Origin: JAHDDW01 sp964648795
GTDB lineage: Bacteria; Actinomycetota; Acidimicrobiia; Acidimicrobiales; SZUA-35
Assembly (NCBI GenBank): GCA_964648795.1
Contig: CAZYMB010000015.1
Coordinates: 1 to 38,062 of the forward strand
Length of the DNA stretch: 38,062 bases
Reading direction: 5' to 3'
Position numbers and translations under genes: made by a program. The notes below the pieces were generated by a model. The model searched no databases. It was not told the DNA's origin and was given only the letters and a program-made list of their open reading frames with translations. This document shows positions 1-7,540 of this stretch, piece after piece (position 1 is the first letter of the stretch; every line of letters starts with the position of its first letter).

Positions 1-359
1 AGCCAAAGCAGGAATGGTGCAAGCAATATCAGTGGTAAGAACCCAAGAACTGCAATTGGTGCTGCCCACAAAAAGTATCCGACGCCTAAGGCAATTAGTG
101 GCACGCATGCAGCAACTGGGATGCTCGTAGCTCGAGAAAGGAACGACTCTCGTTCTTGCACGACTGGAGTTGTGTGCATTGGTGTTGGCAAAAGAGGGTT
201 GATGTCTTCGGTAGGGGGTGTGGCGAACCCTTCTGTAATCTGCGAAGGTGTGGCCATTGGAGGTGAAGCCGGAGGCTGTGCAGGTGGTGCGAACAGAGGA
301 CTAACGGGCGCCACATGACCATGAATAGGCCCCCCTCTAGATTCTTCCCCTGGATACAC
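1..359 (-). CDS. Pro-rich N-terminus membrane protein, partial (runs off the left edge)
   Basis: The minus strand is open from a GTG at 359 to the edge, giving about 119 residues. It starts MYPGEESRGG and continues with a stretch rich in Pro, Ala and Thr to about residue 65. Two hydrophobic segments follow (IPVAACVPLIALGVGYFLWA, then a second through APIAVLGFLPLILLA) in the last 40 residues, so this looks like a cytoplasmic disordered head on a membrane protein whose rest lies outside the window. There is no ATG in this frame, and an in-frame stop lies at 411-413. GTG 359 or TTG 365 are the only reasonable starts. A competing ATG frame over the same bases is rich in Cys and His and looks like a shadow. 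It is divergent from the serB-like gene. I do not recognise the family. Confidence 0.55.
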   Translation of the reverse strand, partial: MYPGEESRGGPIHGHVAPVSPLFAPPAQPPASPPMATPSQITEGFATPPTEDINPLLPTPMHTTPVVQERESFLSRATSIPVAACVPLIALGVGYFLWAAPIAVLGFLPLILLAPFLLW

Positions 360-439
360 ACCCAAGGTTTCGGCATTAAACCACCCGCCCTTTATTAAAT
401 GGCTATTCTCTTAGTAAGGAACCTTAAAAAGGATAACCA

Positions 440-1282
440 GTGCGTTGGCGTAGATTTACAAACGTAATATTTGACTGTGACTCAACCCTGGCGACCATAG
501 AGGGCATCGACGAGCTAGCCAAGATGTGTGGCAAAACAGACGAAATTAGTGCCCTAACTGATGCGGCCATGAATGGTTCGATAGACCTAGTCGAAGTCTA
601 CGAAAAACGGATGCAGCTATTGGCTCCAACTCGAGAACAAATAGTGGCTCTAAAGCAGGACTACAAATCTTCGACTATCGCTGGTGCTGTCCCTCTGCTA
701 GACATGCTCGACGAAGTTGATATCAACCGCTTCATAGTCTCTGGCGGACTAGCCGATGCAGTTGTTGAGTATGGTGTATGGCTCGGCTTTGACCCCAAGT
801 CTGTTTTTGCCGTCAAGTCAACCTATGACCCATTGGCCGAGTCTTGGTGGAGCGGCAACACCGAAAAATATATGGCATCGACAACACCGGACCTAACGGC
901 TACCGTTGGCAAGGGCTATGTTGTTGAATCTCAAATTTTGCCAAAGTCGCCAGGCAGGACCTGCCTGATTGGCGACGGCTCGAGTGATTTAGCGGCCAAA
1001 GACTCAGTAGATCTATTTATCTGTTATACGGGCGTGGTCGCTCGTCCAAATGTTGTGGCCTTAGCCGATGTTGTGGTCCCAAACTATGAGTGTTTAGCTG
1101 CAGTTACGCTCGGACCCGAGACTCTAGCTACTTTCACTACAGGGCCCCATCGAGACTTCGCAGTGGCTAGTATTTCTTCAGTAAGAGACCACTACGAAGA
1201 CAAAACATTCTCGTTCGGGTCTTTGGAGCTAGAAGATAAGTTCTGCGCTGACTTTGAGCGCTTCTGCACTCAAAAAGTTTAA
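440..1282 (+). CDS. serB: HAD-family phosphatase, probable phosphoserine phosphatase
   Basis: This would dephosphorylate phosphoserine in the last step of serine synthesis. All HAD motifs are visible: motif I FDCDST with D12 and D14, motif II S101 in VSGG, a Lys (K169), and motif III GDGSSD with D179 and D183. The start is GTG 440, preceded by AAAAAGGA about seven bases upstream, and the FDCD motif sits where family members have it. At 280 residues it is longer than the minimal SerB fold. The 80 C-terminal residues after the HAD core have no assignment. The stop codon TAA overlaps the ribosome site of serA eight bases before serA begins, so the two are co-translated neighbours; this context is the main reason for choosing phosphoserine over another HAD substrate. 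Confidence 0.8.
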   Translation: MRWRRFTNVIFDCDSTLATIEGIDELAKMCGKTDEISALTDAAMNGSIDLVEVYEKRMQLLAPTREQIVALKQDYKSSTIAGAVPLLDMLDEVDINRFIVSGGLADAVVEYGVWLGFDPKSVFAVKSTYDPLAESWWSGNTEKYMASTTPDLTATVGKGYVVESQILPKSPGRTCLIGDGSSDLAAKDSVDLFICYTGVVARPNVVALADVVVPNYECLAAVTLGPETLATFTTGPHRDFAVASISSVRDHYEDKTFSFGSLELEDKFCADFERFCTQKV

Positions 1283-1290
1283 GGAAAATA

Positions 1291-2874
1291 ATGTTCAAAA
1301 TCTTGGTATCAGACAAGCTAGGTCAAGCAGGTCTTGACATTTTAGAGGCAGCTAAAGATGCCGAGGTTCAAGTTTCTACAGGGTTATCCGAGGACGAACT
1401 AATCAATATCGTAGGCGACTATGACGCTCTAATTGTTCGATCAGGAACCCAAGTCACAGCGAATGTCCTAGAAGCAGCCAAGAAACTCAAAGTCGTAGGT
1501 CGTGCCGGTGTTGGAGTAGACAACGTTGATGTGGCTGCCGCCACTCTTAATGGTGTAATCGTAATGAACACACCGTCTGCGAATACGATAGCAACTGCCG
1601 AGCTTGCATTAACTTTAATGCTGAGTGCAGCACGCAATGTTGTACAAGCTGACGCATCGCTTCGAGCCGGCGAATGGCGCAGGTCAGACTTCGGAGGAAC
1701 AGAACTAAGAGGCAAGACTGTCGGCATAGTTGGCTTTGGTCGCATCGGTCGAGAAGTAGCGGCACGATGTCAGGCATTTGACATGGCAGTCCACGTCTAT
1801 GACCCATATGTCTCTGAGTCTGTAGCTAGGGAGCTAGATGTTGAACTTATGGACTTAGAAGAAGTCTTATCAACATCAGACTATGTAACCCTTCACTCTG
1901 TACTTAACGATGAAACTCGTGAAATGATAAACGCCGAAAGGCTCGCCTTGATGAAGCAGGGGGCCACCCTAATTAACGTCGCTCGCGGAGGGCTTCTAGA
2001 TGAGAATGCCGTGGCTGGCTCATTAGACGCAGGACATCTTGGACTTGCCGCTGTCGATGTGTTCAGTAGTGAACCGCCGACCGAAGATAATCCGCTGAGA
2101 GCTCACCCCAAGGTTATTCATACCCCTCACCTAGGAGCATCAACCAAAGAAGCCCAGCGTGATGTAGCAATTGACGTTGCCACTCAGGTGCTTGACGCTT
2201 TGCGAGGCGACAGAGTAGCCAACTCGGTAAATCTTGGTTTCAGCCAGTCAATGAGCTTTGATGCGATTGCACCGTTTATAGAGCTTGCAGAAAAGATCGG
2301 GATGCTACAAGTCGCCATGGCCGACGGTGAGATCACATCAGTAGAGGTTGAAGTCAATCATGAACGAGCAGATGAGTTAATGAAGCCGGTCGCTGCCGGC
2401 CTTATGAAAGGACTGCTAGACGTCGGACACACTGGCCGAGTCAATTACGTGAACGCTCCCGTTATTGGTAGCGACAAAGGAATCGACATTGAGCGTAGCA
2501 CCGAAAAGCTCGAGTCTCGCAGTAACACCGCTACTTGTCGAGTCAAATGGGATGGCGGCGAGAGAGTAGTCTCCGGCAAGATATTCGATGGCAGCACCCA
2601 GAGAATCGTAAGAGTCGCCAGTTACTCAATGGAAGCAGACCCTAGAGGAACAATCCTGTTGCTTCTCAACAAAGACGTTCCAGGCGTAGTAGGAACCGTA
2701 GCTACGAAGCTTGGTGAACTTGGTATTAATGTCGGTGAGTGGAGGCTTGGACGTAATGAAGAAAAGTCAGAAGCTCTTTCATTTATTAACTTAGACGCGA
2801 TGCCTTCGCCTGAAGCGATAGAGGCAATTGGTAACCTTGAACCCGTCCGCAAGATTGCTGTGGTAGAGCTATAG
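1291..2874 (+). CDS. serA: D-3-phosphoglycerate dehydrogenase
   Basis: Oxidises 3-phosphoglycerate to 3-phosphohydroxypyruvate with NAD, the committed step of serine synthesis. At 527 residues it is the long form: substrate and NAD domains (to about 310), an intervening domain, and a C-terminal ACT domain (about 455-527) that in relatives binds serine for feedback inhibition. Visible motifs are GRAGVGVDNVD, the dinucleotide loop GFGRIG (148-153), R232 in NVARGG, E261 and the catalytic H280 in TPHLGAS. The ATG at 1291 has AAGGAAAA just upstream, overlapping the serB-like stop. serC, the aminotransferase between these two steps, is not in the window. aroQ follows after two bases. Confidence 0.97.
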   Translation: MFKILVSDKLGQAGLDILEAAKDAEVQVSTGLSEDELINIVGDYDALIVRSGTQVTANVLEAAKKLKVVGRAGVGVDNVDVAAATLNGVIVMNTPSANTIATAELALTLMLSAARNVVQADASLRAGEWRRSDFGGTELRGKTVGIVGFGRIGREVAARCQAFDMAVHVYDPYVSESVARELDVELMDLEEVLSTSDYVTLHSVLNDETREMINAERLALMKQGATLINVARGGLLDENAVAGSLDAGHLGLAAVDVFSSEPPTEDNPLRAHPKVIHTPHLGASTKEAQRDVAIDVATQVLDALRGDRVANSVNLGFSQSMSFDAIAPFIELAEKIGMLQVAMADGEITSVEVEVNHERADELMKPVAAGLMKGLLDVGHTGRVNYVNAPVIGSDKGIDIERSTEKLESRSNTATCRVKWDGGERVVSGKIFDGSTQRIVRVASYSMEADPRGTILLLLNKDVPGVVGTVATKLGELGINVGEWRLGRNEEKSEALSFINLDAMPSPEAIEAIGNLEPVRKIAVVEL

Positions 2875-2876
2875 AT

Positions 2877-3314
2877 ATGAGTAAACAGCTACTTCTCTTG
2901 AATGGTCCCAACTTAAATATGCTTGGCGAACGGGAACCAGAAACATACGGGTCCATGTCTCTGGAAGACTTGGTTGCCAGCGTCGCTGCCCACGCCGAGG
3001 CAAAGGGCTTTGAGTTCACGGCGACCCAGTCAAACGTAGAGGGCGAACTTGTCGACATGATCCAAGACGCCCGCAACTCGGCAGCAGGCATTGTCTTTAA
3101 CGCTGGAGCATTCACTCACACAAGTGTCGCTCTTAGAGATGCAATATCTGCAGTCGATGTGCCTGTAGTCGAAGTACACATGTCAAACGTTTTTGCTCGT
3201 GAAGACTTTCGCCATGTATCAATGATCGCCCCGGTTTGTGTCGGCAGTGTGTCAGGTTTTGGTGTTGACAGTTACCTGGTCGCCGTTGATGCCCTGGCCC
3301 GCTATCTAGGGTGA
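2877..3314 (+). CDS. aroQ: 3-dehydroquinate dehydratase, type II
   Basis: Converts 3-dehydroquinate to 3-dehydroshikimate in the shikimate pathway. The 145-residue length is typical of the type II dodecameric enzyme. Key residues are present: NGPNLNMLGERE, catalytic Y24, N75 in FNAGAFTH, H81, the catalytic H101 in EVHMSN, and R108. The ATG follows the serA stop by two bases, and the ribosome site must lie inside the 3' end of serA (GTGGTAGAG), implying translational coupling. No other aromatic pathway gene lies in the window, so aroQ seems to ride in a serine operon. Confidence 0.96.
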   Translation: MSKQLLLLNGPNLNMLGEREPETYGSMSLEDLVASVAAHAEAKGFEFTATQSNVEGELVDMIQDARNSAAGIVFNAGAFTHTSVALRDAISAVDVPVVEVHMSNVFAREDFRHVSMIAPVCVGSVSGFGVDSYLVAVDALARYLG

Positions 3315-3322
3315 GCCTTCAC

Positions 3323-3328
3323 TAGACT
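3323..3328 (+). promoter_or_regulatory. -10 element TAGACT for a leaderless nrtR
   Basis: TAGACT ends seven bases before the ATG at 3336, with no purine-rich ribosome site in between, so the transcript probably starts at the start codon. It gives the regulator its own promoter in the 21-base gap after aroQ. I see no convincing -35 box. Confidence 0.5.
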
Positions 3329-3335
3329 TGTTTAC

Positions 3336-4223
3336 ATGTCAGCCCAGCCCATCTCGATAATTACCAATGCTGTAATCATCGCTTATCATGCTGGCAGGCC
3401 GTTTGTGCGTGTTGTAGATAGCTCTAGTGATCCGGCCTTGCCTTCTGGTCTGGTGGCAGATGAAGACCGCACCATTACCGAATCAATCAGGCGCTGGGTC
3501 AAATCGAGTACAAGTCAGGACTTGGGCTATGTCGAACAGCTCTATACATTCGGTGACGCTGATCGAGTAGAAGTTGACTCAGTAGATCAGGGGCGAGCGC
3601 TTTCGATCGCCTATCTCGCACTCGTGGAAGTAGAAGAAGTGGGCGATGGTTGGACCGATCTATATCGTTTCTTGCCTTGGGAAGACGGTAGAGAACCTGA
3701 TGCCTTAAAGCTGAGATCACAAATTGCAGCGCAGTTAGACAAGTTCACTGACCTCGGGTCCGCTGACACTAAGCAAGCTCGACTAGAGCGAACCAAGATT
3801 CTGTTTCCCGACGATGGGAAACTCTTTGACGGCGTTAGAGCTTTGGAAAGATACGAGTTGATGTATGAGGCGGGCTTACTTGCAGAAGCTGGTGCCACGG
3901 AAGGCTTAGGTTCAGAGATGTATCTCGATCATCGGCGTATTGTGGCAACAGCGTTAGCTCGAGTTCGAGGCAAGCTAAGTTATCGTCCGGTTGTGTTCGA
4001 GCTACTACCCAGCACCTTTACTTTAAGAGAGCTACAAAATGTTGTAGAAGCATTACTCGGAAGCGAGCTACATACTCAGAACTTCAGACGCCGGCTTGAG
4101 ACTCAAGGCCTCGTTGAACCAACCGGTGAGTTCTCAACTCCCACAGGGGGAGGACGCCCAGCAGAGCAGTTTAAGTTCCGTCGAGAAGTACTATTGGAGC
4201 GCCCTAGACCCGGGGTCAAGTGA
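3336..4223 (+). CDS. nrtR: NrtR-type regulator of NAD metabolism (Nudix-like domain plus winged helix)
   Basis: The first 150 residues resemble the ligand-binding Nudix-like domain of NrtR, which senses ADP-ribose or related NAD derivatives. They begin with a strand pattern (ITNAVIIAYHAGRPFVRVV) and a Nudix-helix position that has lost the catalytic GX5EX7REUXEE signature, as expected for a sensor that does not hydrolyse. The C-terminal part (about 205-290) carries the typical FELLPSTFTLRELQNVVEALLG region and a basic FRRRLETQGLVEPTG helix-turn-helix/wing followed by GGGRPAEQFKF. The gene lies directly upstream of nadAB with a strong palindrome in the gap, which supports a role as repressor of de novo NAD synthesis. 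I chose ATG 3336 because of the -10 box seven bases upstream. No copy of the nadA palindrome lies in front of nrtR, so there is no visible autoregulation. Confidence 0.85.
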   Translation: MSAQPISIITNAVIIAYHAGRPFVRVVDSSSDPALPSGLVADEDRTITESIRRWVKSSTSQDLGYVEQLYTFGDADRVEVDSVDQGRALSIAYLALVEVEEVGDGWTDLYRFLPWEDGREPDALKLRSQIAAQLDKFTDLGSADTKQARLERTKILFPDDGKLFDGVRALERYELMYEAGLLAEAGATEGLGSEMYLDHRRIVATALARVRGKLSYRPVVFELLPSTFTLRELQNVVEALLGSELHTQNFRRRLETQGLVEPTGEFSTPTGGGRPAEQFKFRREVLLERPRPGVK

Positions 4224-4259
4224 AATCGGCTGATTCCGAGCCAGGAATAGGTTTAAGGG

Positions 4260-4265
4260 TATAAT
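4260..4265 (+). promoter_or_regulatory. -10 box TATAAT of the nadAB operon
   Basis: A consensus TATAAT lies 45 bases before the nadA ATG. It overlaps the left edge of the palindrome at 4265-4291, so a protein bound there would cover the transcription start. TTCCGA at 4234-4239 is a possible but poorly spaced -35. Confidence 0.7.
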
Positions 4266-4291
4266 AGTTATACTCATTGTGAGCATAACTA
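4265..4291 (+). promoter_or_regulatory. Palindromic operator upstream of nadA, probable NrtR site
   Basis: Two 12-base arms, TAGTTATACTCA and TGAGCATAACTA, are separated by TTG. They are exact inverse complements except for one A/G position. The site starts on the last base of the -10 box and spans the expected transcription start, the classic position for a repressor. The adjacent NrtR-type gene is the obvious candidate to bind it. Confidence 0.75.
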
Positions 4292-4309
4292 ACGAAAGTG
4301 AGGGTTGAG

Positions 4310-5290
4310 ATGACGACCCTTAAAGTAAATCCAAAGACCACACAAGAACAGTTACTAAAGGTTCTCCCTGATATCGAGCTTGCGGCGTTGGCAGAAACTG
4401 TCGAAGAGATCGAGCGACTCAAGGTCGAACGCAATGCCATAGTGTTGGCTCACAATTACATGACGCCAGACATTTATCACACAGTTGCCGACATCACAGG
4501 CGACTCACTAGCACTTTCTTACGCCGCAAAAGAAACTGACGCAGATGTAATCGTATTCGCCGGGGTTCACTTCATGGCAGAAACTGCCAAGATAACGAGC
4601 CCAGAAAAAACAGTTTTAATTCCAGACCCAGAAGCCGGTTGCTCATTAGCAGAAGCAATCACAGCTGCTGACGTCAAACTCCTGCGTGAGAAATATCCAG
4701 AAGCTGCCTTTGTAGCGTACGTTAACTGCTCTGCTGAAGTTAAAGCTGAAGTCGACATATGCTGTACCTCTGGAAATGCACTACAAATTGTTGAATCATT
4801 AGAACAAGACCAAATTGTCTTCTTGCCAGATCAATACTTGGCTGCGTGGGTTCAGTCTCAGACAGACAAGCAAATTATCTCGACCACAGGTTCCTGTATG
4901 GTGCATGAACGCTTTACCGGCGAAGAACTGCGTGCCTATAGGGCAGATAACGAAGGAATTCAGATAATCGCACACCCTGAGTGCCCACCTGATGTATTAG
5001 AAGAAGCCGACTTTGTTGGATCGACTGCTGGAATGATTGGTTGGGTCCAAGAAAATAAGCCGGCAAAGGTAGTCATGGTTACAGAGTGCTCGATGAGTGA
5101 CAACGTTGCTGCTGAAACACCTGATGTCGAGTTTGTACGTCCTTGTAACTTGTGTCCACACATGAAGAAGATAACGCTGGAGGGCATTGCAGACTCTCTT
5201 CGAACAATGACCCATGAGGTTAGCGTGCCTGACGACGTGGTCGAGCGAGCATCTGCAAGTATTGAGGCGATGCTAGCCGTTAAGGTATGA
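4310..5290 (+). CDS. nadA: Quinolinate synthase A
   Basis: Condenses iminoaspartate with dihydroxyacetone phosphate to quinolinate, using a [4Fe-4S] cluster. The fold shows three repeated Rossmann-like segments. The three likely cluster cysteines lie in AGCSLAE (C111), AHPECPP (C225) and NLCPHMKK (C282). Other family motifs are VLAHNYMTPDIY, DSLALS and VFAGVHFMAETA. I chose the ATG at 4310 over GTG 4298, because the GTG lies inside GTGAGGG, which is a good ribosome site five bases before the ATG. That gives 326 residues. nadB starts inside the nadA stop (ATGA), so the two are translationally coupled. nadC, the usual third gene, is absent here. Confidence 0.97.
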   Translation: MTTLKVNPKTTQEQLLKVLPDIELAALAETVEEIERLKVERNAIVLAHNYMTPDIYHTVADITGDSLALSYAAKETDADVIVFAGVHFMAETAKITSPEKTVLIPDPEAGCSLAEAITAADVKLLREKYPEAAFVAYVNCSAEVKAEVDICCTSGNALQIVESLEQDQIVFLPDQYLAAWVQSQTDKQIISTTGSCMVHERFTGEELRAYRADNEGIQIIAHPECPPDVLEEADFVGSTAGMIGWVQENKPAKVVMVTECSMSDNVAAETPDVEFVRPCNLCPHMKKITLEGIADSLRTMTHEVSVPDDVVERASASIEAMLAVKV

Positions 5291-6831
5291 ACCCAATAAG
5301 GTCTATCCAGCGCACACCAACTCTGATTGTTGGGTCTGGCGTTGCCGGTTTAACAACAGCGCTAAACGCTGGAGAATGCACAGTAGCAACTACCGGCAGG
5401 CTAGGTGCTAGTGGGGCTACGCCATGGTCACAGGGCGGGATTGCAGCCGCAGTTGACGCATCAGATTCGCCAGCCAGCCACGCAGCCGACACAATTAAGG
5501 TATCTGATGGGTTAACGGACCCAGGAGTTGTGGAGCTAGTAACGGCTGGGGGAGTAGATGCTATTGAATGGCTCCAATCTCTAGGCGCAGAGTTTGATTC
5601 AGGGCCCGACGGTTTAGAGCTTGGTCGAGAAGCGGGTCATTCACATCGCCGAATCGTTAAGTCAAACGGTGATTCGATAGGCGCTGCGTTATCAGCCACT
5701 CTAAACCAGGCTGTTGCTAGCTCACCAGACATCCAAGTACTAGAAGAATGTGAAGTAGTCTCGCTTGCGTTGGACCCTGATCAAGAAAGAGTCCGTGGCG
5801 CCCTAGTTCAATCAACTGATAGACCAGATGATCTGGTGTTGGTTCTGGCGGCAGAAGTCGTCCTAGCTACTGGCGGTTACAGCTACCTCTGGGAAAAGAC
5901 GACTAACCCAGCTGGCTCAATCGGTTCAGGTATCTACTTGGCTGGCTCAGTTGGTGCAGAGTTAACTGACCTTGAGTTCGTTCAGTTTCATCCAACAGCG
6001 CTAGATCTTGAACAATCCGGCAGGTTGCCCCTTCTTACTGAAGCTATAAGGGGAGAAGGTGCGCAGCTAGTTAACTTTGAGGGCGAACGTTATATGGCTG
6101 GCGTTCACCCTGATGCCGAATTAGCGCCTCGAGACGTTGTGGCTAGAGCAAACTACCAAGAACTCGTTTCTGGCAATCGGCCAATGCTCGACCCCACACA
6201 CTCGATAGGTGGGGGCTTCTCTAAGCGTTTCCCGGGTGTGGCTGCTATTGCTAGCGATCATGGTTTTGATCCTCACGTTGAAGCGCTCCCGGTTACGCCT
6301 GCAGCGCACTACTGTATGGGCGGAGTTGTAACTGACGAGCTAGGTCGGACATCGATCGCTGGGCTAAGAGCAGTTGGCGAAGTAAGTCGTTCTGGATTAC
6401 ACGGAGCTAACCGACTGGCCTCTAACTCGTTGCTAGAAGGTTTAGTTATGGGAAGACATATTGGTCAAGACTTACGAGCAAATACTGCTCCCGAGGCAAC
6501 ACCAGAAAGTTTTCGAGTAGTTGAGTTTGGAACAGCCGAAACAGAAACCAGCCTAGAAGGGTCACTACGTCAAGAAATGTGGCGCAACGTCGGTCTGATT
6601 AGAAACAAAGGCGACTTAGAATCGGCTAGCACATCTATCGAAGACCTAGAGACTAAGGCGACGAGTCACAGGTTTAAGGTGATGGGTTATGTGGCAAAGC
6701 TCGTTGCCCAGCAAGCGTTGCTACGTAAAGTAAACCAAGGAGCTCACCATCGAAGTGATGCCACCGATGACGCTAAAAACCTAACTAGCGTCATAACAGC
6801 TCCTATAGTGTTGGAGTCAATTCCGATTTAG
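5287..6831 (+). CDS. nadB: L-aspartate oxidase
   Basis: A flavoenzyme that oxidises L-aspartate to iminoaspartate, the substrate of NadA. The N-terminal FAD loop is GSGVAGL (16-22). The fumarate-reductase-like active site shows SQGGIAAA, AGHSHRRIVKS, EFVQFHPTAL and TEAIRGEGA, and the C-terminal FAD segment is HYCMGGVVTDE with GLHGANRLASNSLLEG. At 514 residues it is slightly shorter than E. coli NadB (540) and has a reduced C-terminal helical domain. ATG 5287 overlaps the nadA stop. It is expressed with nadA under the 4265-4291 operator. cmk begins 18 bases downstream and could be read through. Confidence 0.96.
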   Translation: MNPIRSIQRTPTLIVGSGVAGLTTALNAGECTVATTGRLGASGATPWSQGGIAAAVDASDSPASHAADTIKVSDGLTDPGVVELVTAGGVDAIEWLQSLGAEFDSGPDGLELGREAGHSHRRIVKSNGDSIGAALSATLNQAVASSPDIQVLEECEVVSLALDPDQERVRGALVQSTDRPDDLVLVLAAEVVLATGGYSYLWEKTTNPAGSIGSGIYLAGSVGAELTDLEFVQFHPTALDLEQSGRLPLLTEAIRGEGAQLVNFEGERYMAGVHPDAELAPRDVVARANYQELVSGNRPMLDPTHSIGGGFSKRFPGVAAIASDHGFDPHVEALPVTPAAHYCMGGVVTDELGRTSIAGLRAVGEVSRSGLHGANRLASNSLLEGLVMGRHIGQDLRANTAPEATPESFRVVEFGTAETETSLEGSLRQEMWRNVGLIRNKGDLESASTSIEDLETKATSHRFKVMGYVAKLVAQQALLRKVNQGAHHRSDATDDAKNLTSVITAPIVLESIPI

Positions 6832-6849
6832 CTGAGGTGCAACTAACTC

Positions 6850-7497
6850 ATGGATGTTATTGCAATAGATGGTCCAGCAGGCAGTGGTAAATCGACTGTT
6901 GCCCCACTCGTCGCAGACAAGCTGGGTTTGAAACATTTAGATACTGGACTTATGTACAGGACTATTGCTTTCCGTGGCATGACTCTTGGTTTAGATTTGG
7001 CAGATGAGAAAGCATTTGCCGACTTGGCTGATGAGATTGACTTCAGAGTTTATGGTGGCGGCGTAGTCGAGATTGAGGGCGTCAAATATAAGGAAGAGCT
7101 TAGAACCGAAGAAGTCTCTGCTGCGGTTTCGCCAATCAGCGCCAACGTTGATGTTCGAAATGAGTTAGTAAAACGGCAACGTGAATGGATAGAACAGAAT
7201 AACGGTGGCGTTCTGGACGGTAGAGATATAGGAACGGTGGTCTACCCTGAAGCTAGGCTAAAGGTGTTCCTCGTTGCCGATATTGATGAGCGGGCTCAAC
7301 GACGGGCTTCTCAAAGTGGTGAAAGTGTCGAGCAGATCAAAGCAGCAATAGAGGCTCGAGATCACGCCGATTCAACACGGGAGTCAATGCCACTAAAGAA
7401 AGCTGACGATGCTGTTGAGCTTGATACAACTGAGTTGAGCATTGATGAGGTCGTTGCAAAGATAGCGTCTCTATTCGCGGAATCCCAACACAGTTAA
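6850..7497 (+). CDS. cmk: Cytidylate kinase
   Basis: Phosphorylates CMP and dCMP with ATP. The P-loop GPAGSGKST is at residues 8-16. The family motifs LDTGLMYRTIAF, SPISANVDVR, VLDGRDIGTVVYPEA and the lid RRASQSG are all present, and 215 residues is normal. A GAGGTG site lies ten bases before the ATG. In many Actinobacteria cmk sits before der or plsC; here it lies between nadB and putA instead, 18 bases after nadB, and looks like part of that transcription unit. Confidence 0.96.
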   Translation: MDVIAIDGPAGSGKSTVAPLVADKLGLKHLDTGLMYRTIAFRGMTLGLDLADEKAFADLADEIDFRVYGGGVVEIEGVKYKEELRTEEVSAAVSPISANVDVRNELVKRQREWIEQNNGGVLDGRDIGTVVYPEARLKVFLVADIDERAQRRASQSGESVEQIKAAIEARDHADSTRESMPLKKADDAVELDTTELSIDEVVAKIASLFAESQHS

Positions 7498-7540
7498 CTT
7501 AAGGCTGGTTGAAGGTTGTGAGGCTGCTAAGCTCGCCGTT

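Noticed and set aside
95..376. Minus-strand ATG frame of 93 residues at the left edge
   Set aside because: Rich in His, Cys and Leu without pattern. The neighbouring frame on the same strand gives a Pro-rich head and membrane segments typical of a real protein.
4298..4309. nadA start at GTG 4298
   Set aside because: This GTG is part of the ribosome site GTGAGGG for the ATG at 4310.
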